DNA from: Ectopseudomonas khazarica
GTDB taxonomy: Bacteria; Pseudomonadota; Gammaproteobacteria; Pseudomonadales; Pseudomonadaceae
Reading direction: 5' to 3'
Assembly: GCF_004521985.1 (NCBI RefSeq)
Contig: NZ_SBHZ01000016.1
Location: 1-64,000, forward strand
DNA: 64,000 nucleotides
Shown here: positions 52,424-61,197 of the stretch, piece by piece
How positions within the stretch are numbered: position 1 is the first letter of the stretch
Layout of the letters: each line of letters starts with the position of its first letter
Program-made: the position numbers and the translations under genes
The notes under the pieces: model-generated
What the model was told of the DNA's origin: nothing
What the model saw: the letters and a program-made list of their open reading frames with translations, nothing else
The model's database searches: none

Positions 52424-52744
52424 TCACTCGTTCGGCAGCAGCTGGCAGCCCTGGCGCGCGCCCAGCCACGCGGCGCTGTGGGTACGGCCCAGGCCGCTGG
52501 CGGTCACGCGCCTGGCGTCTTCGTCGTCGAGCAGGCTGCTGATCGGCACGTACTGCTGCACGTAGCCTTCGCAATAGGCCGCCGGGTTGCCGCTGACGTA
52601 ACGGCAGGAGCAGTACTCCTTGGCCGTGTAGGCGCCGATGATGTCGGGGAAGGCCGCCAGGTGCTGGCGATTCGCCCAGGCCCAGGCCAGCAGCACGAGG
52701 AGCAGCAGGACCAGCACGCTGAGCAGCGGATGACGACGGATCAT
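52424..52744 (-). CDS. Small membrane-anchored, cysteine-rich exported protein
   Basis: 106 residues: one N-terminal membrane segment (LLSVLVLLLLVLLAWAWA) and a periplasmic domain with four cysteines arranged YCSCRYVSGNPAAYCEGYVQQYV and a late GCQLLP, suggesting disulfides. Its ATG overlaps the stop of the beta-lactamase-like gene (ATGA at 52741-52744), so the two are co-translated. I recognise the pair as recurrent in Pseudomonas but not the function. Confidence 0.75.
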   Translation of the reverse strand: MIRRHPLLSVLVLLLLVLLAWAWANRQHLAAFPDIIGAYTAKEYCSCRYVSGNPAAYCEGYVQQYVPISSLLDDEDARRVTASGLGRTHSAAWLGARQGCQLLPNE

Positions 52745-53859
52745 GGCTGTACCTCCGCGGCGAAGGCCGCCTGCACGCGCTTGAGCAATTCGTTGTGCTG
52801 GAAGCTGCCGTCGCGGTCATCGGCATAGCGCACCACCACCAGGTTCTCCTTCGGCATCACGTACAGGCCCTGCCCCCAGTGCCCCAGCGCGGCGAGCGTA
52901 TCGCTCGGTGCGTCCGGCCACGGTCGCGGCCAGCCCGGCAGCTCGGGGTTGAGCCACCACTGGCCGCCGGGTACGGCATCACCCGGAGCGACCCCCTGCG
53001 CCATGTAGGCGGCGAAGGGCGTGGAAACGAAATCGACCCAGGCCGACGGCAGCAGCTGCCGCTCGCCCCAGCGCCCGCCGCGCTGCATGAGCAGGCCGAT
53101 GCGCGCCAGGTCACGGGCGGTCATGTAGGCGTAGGACGAGGCGATGAAGGTCCCGCTGGCATCGCGTTCCCATGCCGCGCTGGTGATGCCCAGCGGCTCG
53201 AACAGCGCGGTCCAGGGATAGTCGGCGTAGGCCTGCTGCCCGAGCATGCCGCGCAGGGTGGCGGCCAGGACATTGCTGTCGCCGCTGGAATAGCGGAAGC
53301 GCGTACCGGGCGCGGCGTCGGCCGCATGCGCAGCGGCGAACGCAGCCATGTCGCCACGCCCCCGGGTGTAGAGCATGGCCACCACCGACGACTTCAGCGG
53401 CGCGTATTCGTAGTCCTCCTGCCAGTCCAGACCCGAGGCCCAGTTGAGCAGGTGTCCCATCTTGATCTGCGGGTGCTCGGCCATCGCCGGGTAGTACTGC
53501 GCGGCCGCGGCATCGAGCCTGAAACGTCCCTCGCCATAGGCCACGCCGAGCACGGTGGCGAAGACGCTCTTGGCCATCGACCAGCTCAGGTGCGCGGTCT
53601 GCGCCGTGGTCGGTTCGGCGTAGCGCTCGTAGACGATGCGGCCATCGCGCACCACCAGCAATGCGTCGGTACGAATGCCCGTGCGCTGGGCATCGTCACG
53701 TTCGGGGAAGGCATAGCGCTCCAGCTCGGCGAGGGCTGGCGTCTGCGCCGCAGCCTGCACCTGCCAGTCGGGCTGCGGCCAGTTTTCCGCGTGGGCGGCG
53801 CCGGCAAGCAGGCTGAAGCCGAGCGTCAGGCTCAGGCGGCGAAGAGAACGGATCGACAT
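52741..53859 (-). CDS. Serine hydrolase of the beta-lactamase / penicillin-binding fold, exported
   Basis: 372 residues from the ATG at 53859, with a signal peptide (MSIRSLRRLSLTLGFSLLAG AAHA region). Class C/EstB elements: SxxK in SWSMAKSVFATVLG, YSSGDSN as the Y-x-N-like motif, and a late GHWGQGLYVMPKE replacing KTG (H/W-x-G type), which is typical of esterase-like members. It is therefore probably a periplasmic esterase or amide hydrolase and not a resistance beta-lactamase. It is coupled to the small membrane protein downstream. Confidence 0.85.
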   Translation of the reverse strand: MSIRSLRRLSLTLGFSLLAGAAHAENWPQPDWQVQAAAQTPALAELERYAFPERDDAQRTGIRTDALLVVRDGRIVYERYAEPTTAQTAHLSWSMAKSVFATVLGVAYGEGRFRLDAAAAQYYPAMAEHPQIKMGHLLNWASGLDWQEDYEYAPLKSSVVAMLYTRGRGDMAAFAAAHAADAAPGTRFRYSSGDSNVLAATLRGMLGQQAYADYPWTALFEPLGITSAAWERDASGTFIASSYAYMTARDLARIGLLMQRGGRWGERQLLPSAWVDFVSTPFAAYMAQGVAPGDAVPGGQWWLNPELPGWPRPWPDAPSDTLAALGHWGQGLYVMPKENLVVVRYADDRDGSFQHNELLKRVQAAFAAEVQP

Positions 53860-53943
53860 GGCGGGCCTCGGTTTAATGACCGAGGCGCACCCTAGCATGC
53901 CGGCCACGACAGCTTGAAGCGCCTATTGCGCCATCTGCCGGAC

Positions 53944-54729
53944 TCATCGGGGCAGGCAGTAATCCTCGGGGCCCATCAGGTCGAGGCCACACTCGAGGTT
54001 CTCGATCCAGTAGAGGAAGGCGCTGATCATCTCCGCCCCCACGAAAGGCCGGCCGTGCTGCGGCACGATCATCGCCACATCCATCTCGCGCACCATCGCC
54101 GCCCACAGGCGACAGGCCTTGTTGCCGGCCATGTAGCGACGGTGGAAGCCCTCCATGTTCGGCACATGGTTGACGAAGTCACGCACCGGCGTGGCGTCGT
54201 CGACCATCGACGCGCCCATGTCGCCGGAGAAGAGGATCTTGCTCACCGGGTCATACAGCTGGAAGTTGCCCACCGAGTGGAGGAAGTGCGCGGGCACCGC
54301 CTTGAGCTTGCACTTGCCCAGCGGGATGCTCTGGCCACGGTCCGGCAACGCGATGATGCGGTCGTAGGTATTGATGCCACGGCTCAGGGCCAGGTAATTG
54401 GCCGTCAGGTGCGGCAGGAAGCGGGCCCACAGCTTGGAGCAGATGACCCGTGCGCTGGTGTGCAGCAGCCACTTGTCCAGGGACGCGATGATGTCCGGGT
54501 CCTGGTGCGAGGCGAAGATGTAGGTCAGGTCCTGCACGCTGATGTGCTTGGACAGCTCCAGCGACAAGGGGGTGTACGTCAGGTCACCGCCCGGATCGAG
54601 CAGCAGGTACTGCTCGTTGTCGGTGATCAGGAACTGGTTGGATTGCACGCCCTCGCCGCTGACCAGGTCATCGAACATCAGGCATTGGTGGCTGCCGTTA
54701 TCGAACAGCACGATGGGCTCGCGGCGCAT
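53944..54729 (-). CDS. ODP/flavodiiron-type metallo-beta-lactamase-fold protein
   Basis: 261 residues from the ATG at 54729 (GAGAGG 7 nt upstream). Beta-lactamase fold with strands and loops of the ODP (oxygen-binding diiron protein) family: LLLDPGGDLTY, then FASHQDPDIIASLDKW in the HxE/HxD-type metal loop, AHFLHSVGNFQLYDP, FSGDMGASM and VPQHGRPF. The loop residues H, D, H and the late H are consistent with a di-iron centre. Such proteins include bacterial oxygen sensors and flavodiiron NO/O2 reductases without the flavodoxin. The gene stands alone. Confidence 0.82.
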   Translation of the reverse strand: MRREPIVLFDNGSHQCLMFDDLVSGEGVQSNQFLITDNEQYLLLDPGGDLTYTPLSLELSKHISVQDLTYIFASHQDPDIIASLDKWLLHTSARVICSKLWARFLPHLTANYLALSRGINTYDRIIALPDRGQSIPLGKCKLKAVPAHFLHSVGNFQLYDPVSKILFSGDMGASMVDDATPVRDFVNHVPNMEGFHRRYMAGNKACRLWAAMVREMDVAMIVPQHGRPFVGAEMISAFLYWIENLECGLDLMGPEDYCLPR

Positions 54730-54795
54730 GGAAACCTCTCGGAAAAAACGCGAGGCCACATTAATCCCATGCCCAGGGGCCGGCACTGATATGGA

Positions 54796-55686
54796 TCAAC
54801 AGCCGGCGACAATCCGTCGCGCTTTCTCCAGGCGCTTGCTGCGCGCCGCCTCGGCAATGCGCAGCAGGCCCTGGTCGCGCTGCCACAGCCCGGCCCAGTG
54901 CGCCGGGCCGGCGGCCAGCGCCGCATCCAGTTCGCCGGCCAATGCCTGCTGCTCGGCGAACAGGCCGGCCAGCAACAGGTGCGTAGTGGCCGCATTGGGC
55001 GCCTGCCGCGCCACCTCGGCGCAACCGGCCAGCAAGGCCTGCAGACGCAGCAGCAGGGGTTCGGGCCAGGCGCATTCACGCCCCACGCCGGACAGCCACG
55101 CGGCCACGGCGGTCAGCACGTGCAGATCCTCCAGGGTGCGGAAGGGTTTGACGTAGTCGTCCCAGCCATCGCCGGCCAGACGCTCGCCCTGCGCCTGATC
55201 CAGGTGCAGGCGGGCATGACCGATGTCGGGCATCAGCGGCAGCGCCGGCAAGGCTTCGATGCGTACACCCGGTGCGCCCTGGCGAACCACGCCGAGGGCC
55301 AGGCGCGGCGACTCGTCCGCCGCCTCCTCGCGAGCGGCCACCAGCAACCAGTCGGCGCACTCGGCGGCGGTGACGAAGTCCTTGCGGCCACTGACGTACA
55401 GGCCGTAGATGCGCGTGCTCATGTCCGCCGGACGGGTGCTGCGGTTCTCCGTCACGCACAGGGCGCCGGCCGTCCACGGCGCTGCGGGCCAGAGCACCCG
55501 CAGCGCCGCCTGGTAGCCGGCAAGAAAGGCCAGGCCCGGCGTGGCCGCGCGCAGGCCGCCGACCAGCGCCAGCTCGAACGGAGCCGGCGTCCCCCCCAGG
55601 CTGGCCAGCAAGCGGCCATACCAGTCCTCCAGGCCCTGCTCCGCAGACAGACGCTCGACAGGCTGAAACAGGCTCGACCAGGGCAT
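54796..55686 (-). CDS. Short acyl-CoA-dehydrogenase-like protein
   Basis: 296 residues from the ATG at 55686 (AAGGAG 7 nt upstream). The middle part resembles the beta domain of acyl-CoA dehydrogenases (LCVTENRSTRPADM, IYGLYVSGRKDFVTAAECADWLLVAAR), and the C-terminus is a helical bundle. Real enzymes have about 380-400 residues; the N-terminal helical domain is much shortened and I see no catalytic glutamate of the usual context. It may be an inactive or divergent flavoprotein. It lies divergent from olsB across 145 bp. Confidence 0.7.
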   Translation of the reverse strand: MPWSSLFQPVERLSAEQGLEDWYGRLLASLGGTPAPFELALVGGLRAATPGLAFLAGYQAALRVLWPAAPWTAGALCVTENRSTRPADMSTRIYGLYVSGRKDFVTAAECADWLLVAAREEAADESPRLALGVVRQGAPGVRIEALPALPLMPDIGHARLHLDQAQGERLAGDGWDDYVKPFRTLEDLHVLTAVAAWLSGVGRECAWPEPLLLRLQALLAGCAEVARQAPNAATTHLLLAGLFAEQQALAGELDAALAAGPAHWAGLWQRDQGLLRIAEAARSKRLEKARRIVAGC

Positions 55687-55715
55687 CGCAGATCTCCTTC
55701 GCAGCGCCTCGGGCG

Positions 55716-55747
55716 CCGTCACATAAGCATCAAAAAAGCGTCACGGT
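55716..55747 (+). promoter_or_regulatory. Candidate Pho box upstream of olsBA
   Basis: Direct repeats at 11-bp spacing: CCGTCACATAA, GCATCAAAAAA, GCGTCACGGTG (from 55716). Their GTCA/TCA cores line up like the CTGTCAT repeats of the PhoB consensus. It lies about 100 bp before olsB, whose P. aeruginosa counterpart is known to be induced by phosphate limitation. Confidence 0.5.
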
Positions 55748-55831
55748 GATGACACCACACCGACCTAGCCTGAGCTTGCCCAACAAGATCGACCGGCTGC
55801 AAGTAGCCAGCCGGCACACGGAGGATCAGGC

Positions 55832-56563
55832 ATGACTCAAACCGCTCGCCGTCTGCAGGCCGAACGCCTGCAAGGCCCCGCCGCCCTGCGTGAAGCTCAG
55901 GCCTTGCGCTACCGCGTGTTCAGCGCGGAATTCGACGCCAAGCTCAACGGTGCCGAACTGGGTCTGGACATGGACGACTACGACATTCACTGCCGCCATA
56001 TCGGTGTGCGCGACATGCAGAGCGGCGAGCTGGTGGCCACCACCCGCCTGCTCGATCACCAGGCCGCTGCCGGCCTGGGCCGCTATTACAGCGAGGAAGA
56101 ATTCGCCCTGCACGGCCTGACCAGGCTGGAAGGTCCGGTACTGGAGATCGGCCGCACCTGCGTCGACAGCGCCTACCGCAACGGCGCCACCATCGCCGTG
56201 CTCTGGGGCGAGCTGGCCGAGGTCCTCAACGAGGGCGGCTATCGCTACCTGATGGGCTGCGCCAGCATTCCCATGCAGGACGGCGGCATCCAGGCGCAGG
56301 CGATCATGCAACGCCTGCGCGAGCGCTACCTGTGCACCGAGCACCTGCGCGCCGAACCCAAGCACCCGCTGCCGCAGCTGGACCTGCCGGGCAACGTCAT
56401 CGCCGAGATGCCGCCGCTGCTCAAGGCCTACATGCGCCTGGGCGCGAAGATCTGCGGCGAGCCCTGCTGGGACCGCGACTTCCAGGTGGCCGACGTGTTC
56501 ATCCTGCTCAAGCGCGACGAGCTGTGCCCGCGCTACGCTCGCCACTTCAAGGCCGCGGTCTGA
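55832..56563 (+). CDS. olsB: L-ornithine N-alpha-acyltransferase OlsB
   Basis: 243 residues of the GNAT-like OlsB family: LREAQALRYRVFSAEFDAKL near the N-terminus, DDYDIHCRHIGVRD, LEIGRTCVDSAYRNGATIAV LWGEL (acyl-CoA/ACP pocket) and PLLKAYMRLGAKICGEP at the end. It makes lyso-ornithine lipid from ornithine and 3-hydroxyacyl-ACP in the cytoplasm. It is followed by olsA 116 bp downstream, preceded by a Pho-box-like repeat, and the order olsB-olsA-usp matches P. aeruginosa PA4350-PA4352. Confidence 0.92.
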   Translation: MTQTARRLQAERLQGPAALREAQALRYRVFSAEFDAKLNGAELGLDMDDYDIHCRHIGVRDMQSGELVATTRLLDHQAAAGLGRYYSEEEFALHGLTRLEGPVLEIGRTCVDSAYRNGATIAVLWGELAEVLNEGGYRYLMGCASIPMQDGGIQAQAIMQRLRERYLCTEHLRAEPKHPLPQLDLPGNVIAEMPPLLKAYMRLGAKICGEPCWDRDFQVADVFILLKRDELCPRYARHFKAAV

Positions 56564-56679
56564 AACGCGCTGGCGGCGGCGCGCCCTGCCCGCCGTCGCC
56601 GGCAGACAATCCGGCCGGCCATCGCCAAACGCCGTCATCCGTGGATAATGCCGGCACTCGTTTTCAAGCGGAGGCCTCG

Positions 56680-57453
56680 ATGGCCAAACTGCGTCTTTCC
56701 CTGCGCCTCTTTCATCTGGCCCTGGTGATCGCCTTCGGCGCACTGCTGGCCGGCGTCGTCAGCCTGTGCGAGCGCGTCGCCCGGCATGACCTGATGCCCT
56801 TGCGCCAACGCCTGACCCGCTGGTTTCTCGCGCGCCTGGGCGGCGCCCTGCCCTTTCGCGTGACGGTCGCCGGCGAGCTGCCTGCGCAGCCGATGCTGTG
56901 GGTGGCCAACCACGTGTCCTGGACCGACATCCCGCTACTCGGCGCCCTGCAGCCGATTTCCTTCCTGTCCAAGGCGGAAGTGCGTGCCTGGCCGGTGGCC
57001 GGCTGGCTGGCACACAAGGCCGGCACCCTGTTCATCCGCCGTGGCTCGGGCGACAGCAACCTGATCGGCCAGCAGATCGGTCGTCACCTGCAGCAGGGTC
57101 ACAACCTGCTGATATTCCCCGAGGGCACCACCACCGACGGCCTGGCCGTGCGCACCTTCCATGGCCGCCTGCTGAGCAGCGCCATCGACAGCGGCGTCGC
57201 CCTGCAGCCCGTGGCCATCCGCTACCTGCGCGCCGGCCAGCCCTGCCCGGTGGCGCCGTTCATCGGCGACGACGACATGCTTTCGCACCTGCTGCGCCTG
57301 CTTTCCAGCCCGGCGGGCGAAGTCGAGATCCGTCTCCTCGAGCCGATCCCCAGTGCCGCGCGCAGCCGCAACGAACTGGCGCGCCACAGCCAGGCGATCA
57401 TCGCCAGCGCCCTGCAGGCGGACCTGCCACTGGGTCAGGCCGAAGCGGCCTGA
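56680..57453 (+). CDS. olsA: O-acyltransferase OlsA (1-acylglycerol-3-phosphate acyltransferase family)
   Basis: 257 residues from the ATG at 56680 (GGAGG 6-7 nt upstream). One N-terminal membrane segment (LFHLALVIAFGALLAGVVSL), the NHxxxxD motif NHVSWTD, SKAEVRAWPVAGWLAHKAGT and the LIFPEGTTTDG motif place it in the PlsC superfamily. OlsA adds the second acyl chain to lyso-ornithine lipid, giving the phosphate-free membrane lipid that replaces phospholipids when phosphate is scarce. It is convergent with the usp gene (10 bp). Confidence 0.92.
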   Translation: MAKLRLSLRLFHLALVIAFGALLAGVVSLCERVARHDLMPLRQRLTRWFLARLGGALPFRVTVAGELPAQPMLWVANHVSWTDIPLLGALQPISFLSKAEVRAWPVAGWLAHKAGTLFIRRGSGDSNLIGQQIGRHLQQGHNLLIFPEGTTTDGLAVRTFHGRLLSSAIDSGVALQPVAIRYLRAGQPCPVAPFIGDDDMLSHLLRLLSSPAGEVEIRLLEPIPSAARSRNELARHSQAIIASALQADLPLGQAEAA

Positions 57454-57463
57454 CCGGACACCC

Positions 57464-58312
57464 TCAGGCGGCTGGCGGAACGATCAGCGCGTCGCTGTCG
57501 ATCGTCGCCAGCAGGCGGTTGGCCACGCTGCCCAGGAAGAAACGCGAAACGCCCTCGCGCGCATGCGTGCCGAGCACCAGCAGATCGCCGCCGGACTGGC
57601 GCAGGGCGTCGCCGACCACGCCCTCGGGCGAACCGATCTGTACCAGCAGGCGTTCGTGATCGAGGTTCACCCCGACTTCGGCCAGCCGCTCGCTCACCTG
57701 CTGACGCTGCACGTCCCGCTGGTCCTCCAGCACCTCGGCGCTGATCCCGACCTCCATCACCGCACCGGCGGCCACCGGCTCGACCGCGCTGGCGACATGC
57801 AGCTGCTCAGGCACCAGCAGGCCCAGCTCACGCGCGCGCACCAGGGCCTGTTGCGCGGTCCGCGAGTGGTCCATCGCCAGCACCGCATGGCGGTATGCAT
57901 GCGTCACCGGGCCGTTGACCCGCAGCACCGGCAGATGGCTGCTGCGCACCACCCGCTCGAGCGTGGTGCCGGAGAAGAAATCACGCAGCGGTGATTTGCG
58001 GTGCGCCCCCACCACCAGCAGGTCGGCGCCCATGCCCTGGGCACTCTCGACGATGACCACGTCCGGCTCGCCGGTGCCGACCAGCACCTGCGGGCGGCAA
58101 CCCGCCTGCTCGGCCAGTCGCTGCGCCTGGCTCTGCAACAGGGTCTCGGCCTGCTGCACCTGGCGCTGGACGATCTCGACCGGCGCGTCGTCATCGATCA
58201 CATGCAGCAGGCACCACTCGCCACCGCCCTGCTGACGGATCAGTTGCACGGCACGCTGCACCGCATGCGCCGAGCGCTCGGACAGGTCGGTCGCTACCAG
58301 AATCTTGATCAT
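57464..58312 (-). CDS. Tandem universal stress protein
   Basis: 282 residues made of two UspA domains; each has an ATP-binding loop: DLLVVGAHRKSPLRDFFSGTT and DLLVLGTHAREGVSRFFLGS (GxxG-9x-G(S/T) type). A GGAGG site lies 6 nt upstream of the ATG. Its likely counterpart, P. aeruginosa PA4352, is anaerobically induced through ANR. A TTGAT-N4-GTCAG sequence at 58372-58385 in the divergent spacer fits that regulation. It shares the spacer with the P-type ATPase gene. Confidence 0.9.
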   Translation of the reverse strand: MIKILVATDLSERSAHAVQRAVQLIRQQGGGEWCLLHVIDDDAPVEIVQRQVQQAETLLQSQAQRLAEQAGCRPQVLVGTGEPDVVIVESAQGMGADLLVVGAHRKSPLRDFFSGTTLERVVRSSHLPVLRVNGPVTHAYRHAVLAMDHSRTAQQALVRARELGLLVPEQLHVASAVEPVAAGAVMEVGISAEVLEDQRDVQRQQVSERLAEVGVNLDHERLLVQIGSPEGVVGDALRQSGGDLLVLGTHAREGVSRFFLGSVANRLLATIDSDALIVPPAA

Positions 58313-58371
58313 CTCGTTTCCTCCATGCGTTTAACACCGAGTTACATTCAAGCCTCTCCTGACCCGCCACT

Positions 58372-58385
58372 CGTTGATGCAAGTC
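58372..58385. promoter_or_regulatory. Candidate ANR box between usp and the P-type ATPase
   Basis: TTGATGCAAGTCAG fits TTGAT-N4-ATCAA in 8 of 10 fixed positions. Its centre (58378.5) is 42 bp before a TAGGGT sequence at 58407-58412 that could be the -10 element of the ATPase gene, and 66 bp from the usp start, so it could activate both genes in low oxygen. Confidence 0.55.
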
Positions 58386-58469
58386 AGGTCGGGGGCGGTA
58401 AAGCCAACTAGGGTATCCCTGACGATTCGCTCGGCCGACGGATACGGCCCACCGCAGGAGACACGCCCC

Positions 58470-61187
58470 ATGGGCAACCGCCCCTCTGAACATAGTGACC
58501 GCGCCTGGCACGAATTGACTGCACAGCAGGCCCTCGATGCGCTGCACAGCGCGCCGGGCGGGCTCGACAGCGAGCAGGCCCGGGCGCGCCTGCAGCAGCA
58601 CGGCGCCAACCGCCTGCCGCCCCCGCAGAAGCGCGGTCCGCTGCTGCGCCTGCTCTACCAGTTCCACAACGTGCTGCTGTACCTGATGCTGGGCGCCGCG
58701 CTGATTGCCGCCCTGCTCGGCCACTGGGTCGACACGGCGGTGATCCTGGCGGCGGTGCTGATCAACGTGGTCATCGGCTTCATCCAGGAGGGCAAGGCCG
58801 AGAATGCCCTGAACGCCATCCGCGACATGCTCTCGCCGCACGCCATGGTGCGCCGGGACGGCGAGCGCCACGAGATCGATGCCGAGCAGCTGGTTCCCGG
58901 CGATGTGGTGCTGCTGGTCTCCGGCGACAAGGTGCCGGCCGACCTGCGCCTGCTCAGCGTGAAGAACCTGCTGGTGGAAGAAGCGGCGCTGACCGGCGAA
59001 TCGGTACCGGTGGAAAAGTCCGTGGCGCACTGCCGCCAGGACGCCGCCCTGGGTGATCGCCGCTGCATGGCCTACTCCGGCACCCTGGTCAGCAGCGGCC
59101 AGGCCAGCGGGCTGGTGGTCGCCACCGGCGCGGACACCGAGCTGGGCCGCATCGGCGCCATGCTGCAGCAGGTACAGGCGCTGTCCACCCCGCTGCTGCG
59201 GCAGATCGAGCAGTTCAGCCGCTGGCTGGCGGTGATCATCCTGGTCCTCGCCCTGGCCACCTTCATCCTCGGCACGTTCTGGCACGGGCAGAACCCCGGT
59301 GACATGTTCATGATGGTGGTGGCGCTGACCGCCTCGGCGATCCCCGAGGGCCTGCCGGCCATCATGACGGTGATCCTCGCGCTCGGCGTCCAGCGCATGG
59401 CCGGGCAGAACGCCATCGTGCGGCGCCTGCCGGCCGTGGAGACCCTGGGCTCGGTGACAGTGATCTGCTCGGACAAGACCGGCACCCTGACCCGCAACGA
59501 GATGACCGTACAACGCGTGGTCAGTGCCGAGCGTGTCCTCGACGTCAGCGGCGTCGGCTATGCGCCTGAGGGCGCCTTCCATCTGGACGGCCAGCTGCAG
59601 GAACCCGACCACGCCCTGCTGGAAACGGCGCGTGCGGCACAGCTGTGCAACGACGCCCACCTGCAGCAGGACGCGCATGGCCACTGGCGGCTGCACGGCG
59701 ACCCCACCGAAGGCGCGTTGCTGACCCTGGCGCTCAAAAGCGGCCTCGACATCCAGGCGCTGCAGGCGCAACTGCCACGCAGCGATGCGATTCCGTTCGA
59801 GTCCGAGCATCGCTTCATGGCCACCCTGCATCACGACCATGCCGGCCAGGGCCTGGTCTACCTCAAGGGCGCCCCCGAGCGCCTGCTGGACATGTGCGCC
59901 AGCCAGCGCCTGGCCGATGGCAGCGATGCCCCGCTGGACGCCGACTACTGGCGACGCCAGGCCACCGATCTGGCCGCCCGTGGCCTGCGCCTGCTGGCCC
60001 TGGCCAGCAAACCGGCGGCGGCCAGCCAGCGCACCCTGAACTTCAGCGACGTGGAGACGAGCCTGACCCTGCTGGCGCTGGTCGGCATCATCGACCCGCC
60101 GCGAGAGGAAGCCATCGCCGCCGTCGCCGAATGCCAGCAGGCCGGCATCCGGGTGAAGATGATCACCGGCGACCACGCCGAAACCGCGCGCGCCATCGGC
60201 GCCCAGCTGGGCATCGGCATCGGCCTGCCGGCGATGACCGGCGCCGAGCTGGAGCTGCTCGACGACCGCCGCCTGCGCGAGGTGCTACCTGGCGTGGAAG
60301 TCTTCGCCCGGGCCAGCCCCGAGCACAAGCTGCGCCTGGTACAGGCCATGCAGGACAGCGGTGAGGTGGTGGCGATGACCGGTGACGGCGTCAACGATGC
60401 CCCGGCGCTGAAACGCGCCGACGTCGGCGTCGCCATGGGCCACAAGGGTACGGAGGCGGCCAAGGAGGCCGCCGAGGTGGTGCTCGCCGACGACAACTTC
60501 GCCACCATCGCCGGCGCCGTGCGCGAAGGCCGGGCGATCTACGACAACCTGAAGAAATTCATCCTCTTCGCCCTGCCGACCAACGGCGGCCAGGCGCTGA
60601 TCGTGATCTTCGCCATCCTGTTCCAGGCCGTGCTGCCGCTGACCCCGGCCCAGGTGCTGTGGATCAACATGGTCACCTCCTGCACCCTGGGGCTGGCCCT
60701 GGCCTTCGAGCCCAGCGAGCGCGGGCTGATGCAGCGCGCCCCGCGCGCCCCCGACGAGCCGCTGCTGTCGGCCTTCTTCGTCTGGCGCGTGCTGATGGTC
60801 TCGGTGCTCATCGCCAGCGCCGGCATCGGCCTGTTCCTCTGGGAGCTGGAACTCGGCAACAGCGTGGAAAGTGCCCGCACCATCGCGGTCAACGCCGTGG
60901 TGATGTGCGAAATCTTCTACCTGTTCAACAGCCGCAGTCTGCTTGGCCCGGTGCTCAGCCGCGAGGGGCTGCTGGGCAACCCGGCCGTGCCGCTGACCAT
61001 CGCCCTCTGCCTGGTGCTGCAACTGCTGTTCACCTACGCGCCGCCGCTGCAGGGCGTGTTCGGCTCCGAGAGCATGAGTGCCGACGAATGGCTGCGGGTG
61101 CTGCTCGCCGGGGTGACGCTGTTCGTCGTCGCGGAACTGGAGAAATGCCTGGTGCGGCGCTGTGGCCTGCATGCCCGGGCGACCTGA
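58470..61187 (+). CDS. P2-type cation-transporting ATPase
   Basis: 905 residues from the ATG at 58470 (AGGAG 8 nt upstream); the frame upstream to 58374 overlaps the ANR box and is not coding. Motifs in order: TGES actuator (AALTGESVPVEKS), PEGLPAIMTVILALG in the fourth membrane segment, phosphorylated aspartate in SDKTGTLTRNEM, PEHKLRLVQAM, and MTGDGVNDAPALKRADVGVA. The N-terminal cation-ATPase domain and about ten membrane spans fit the Ca2+/PMR1-type P2A group. I recall that P. aeruginosa PA1429, of this type, is also ANR-controlled. The substrate (calcium or manganese) is inferred. Confidence 0.9.
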   Translation: MGNRPSEHSDRAWHELTAQQALDALHSAPGGLDSEQARARLQQHGANRLPPPQKRGPLLRLLYQFHNVLLYLMLGAALIAALLGHWVDTAVILAAVLINVVIGFIQEGKAENALNAIRDMLSPHAMVRRDGERHEIDAEQLVPGDVVLLVSGDKVPADLRLLSVKNLLVEEAALTGESVPVEKSVAHCRQDAALGDRRCMAYSGTLVSSGQASGLVVATGADTELGRIGAMLQQVQALSTPLLRQIEQFSRWLAVIILVLALATFILGTFWHGQNPGDMFMMVVALTASAIPEGLPAIMTVILALGVQRMAGQNAIVRRLPAVETLGSVTVICSDKTGTLTRNEMTVQRVVSAERVLDVSGVGYAPEGAFHLDGQLQEPDHALLETARAAQLCNDAHLQQDAHGHWRLHGDPTEGALLTLALKSGLDIQALQAQLPRSDAIPFESEHRFMATLHHDHAGQGLVYLKGAPERLLDMCASQRLADGSDAPLDADYWRRQATDLAARGLRLLALASKPAAASQRTLNFSDVETSLTLLALVGIIDPPREEAIAAVAECQQAGIRVKMITGDHAETARAIGAQLGIGIGLPAMTGAELELLDDRRLREVLPGVEVFARASPEHKLRLVQAMQDSGEVVAMTGDGVNDAPALKRADVGVAMGHKGTEAAKEAAEVVLADDNFATIAGAVREGRAIYDNLKKFILFALPTNGGQALIVIFAILFQAVLPLTPAQVLWINMVTSCTLGLALAFEPSERGLMQRAPRAPDEPLLSAFFVWRVLMVSVLIASAGIGLFLWELELGNSVESARTIAVNAVVMCEIFYLFNSRSLLGPVLSREGLLGNPAVPLTIALCLVLQLLFTYAPPLQGVFGSESMSADEWLRVLLAGVTLFVVAELEKCLVRRCGLHARAT

Positions 61188-61197
61188 GCAGGCGGAT

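Noticed and set aside
52741..53859. A class C beta-lactamase conferring resistance
   Set aside because: The KTG motif is replaced by HWGQG, as in esterase-like members, and no ampR-type regulator is adjacent.
58191..60176. A 661-codon open frame on the minus strand
   Set aside because: It is antisense to the P-type ATPase gene with all its catalytic motifs; no ribosome site and low-complexity composition.
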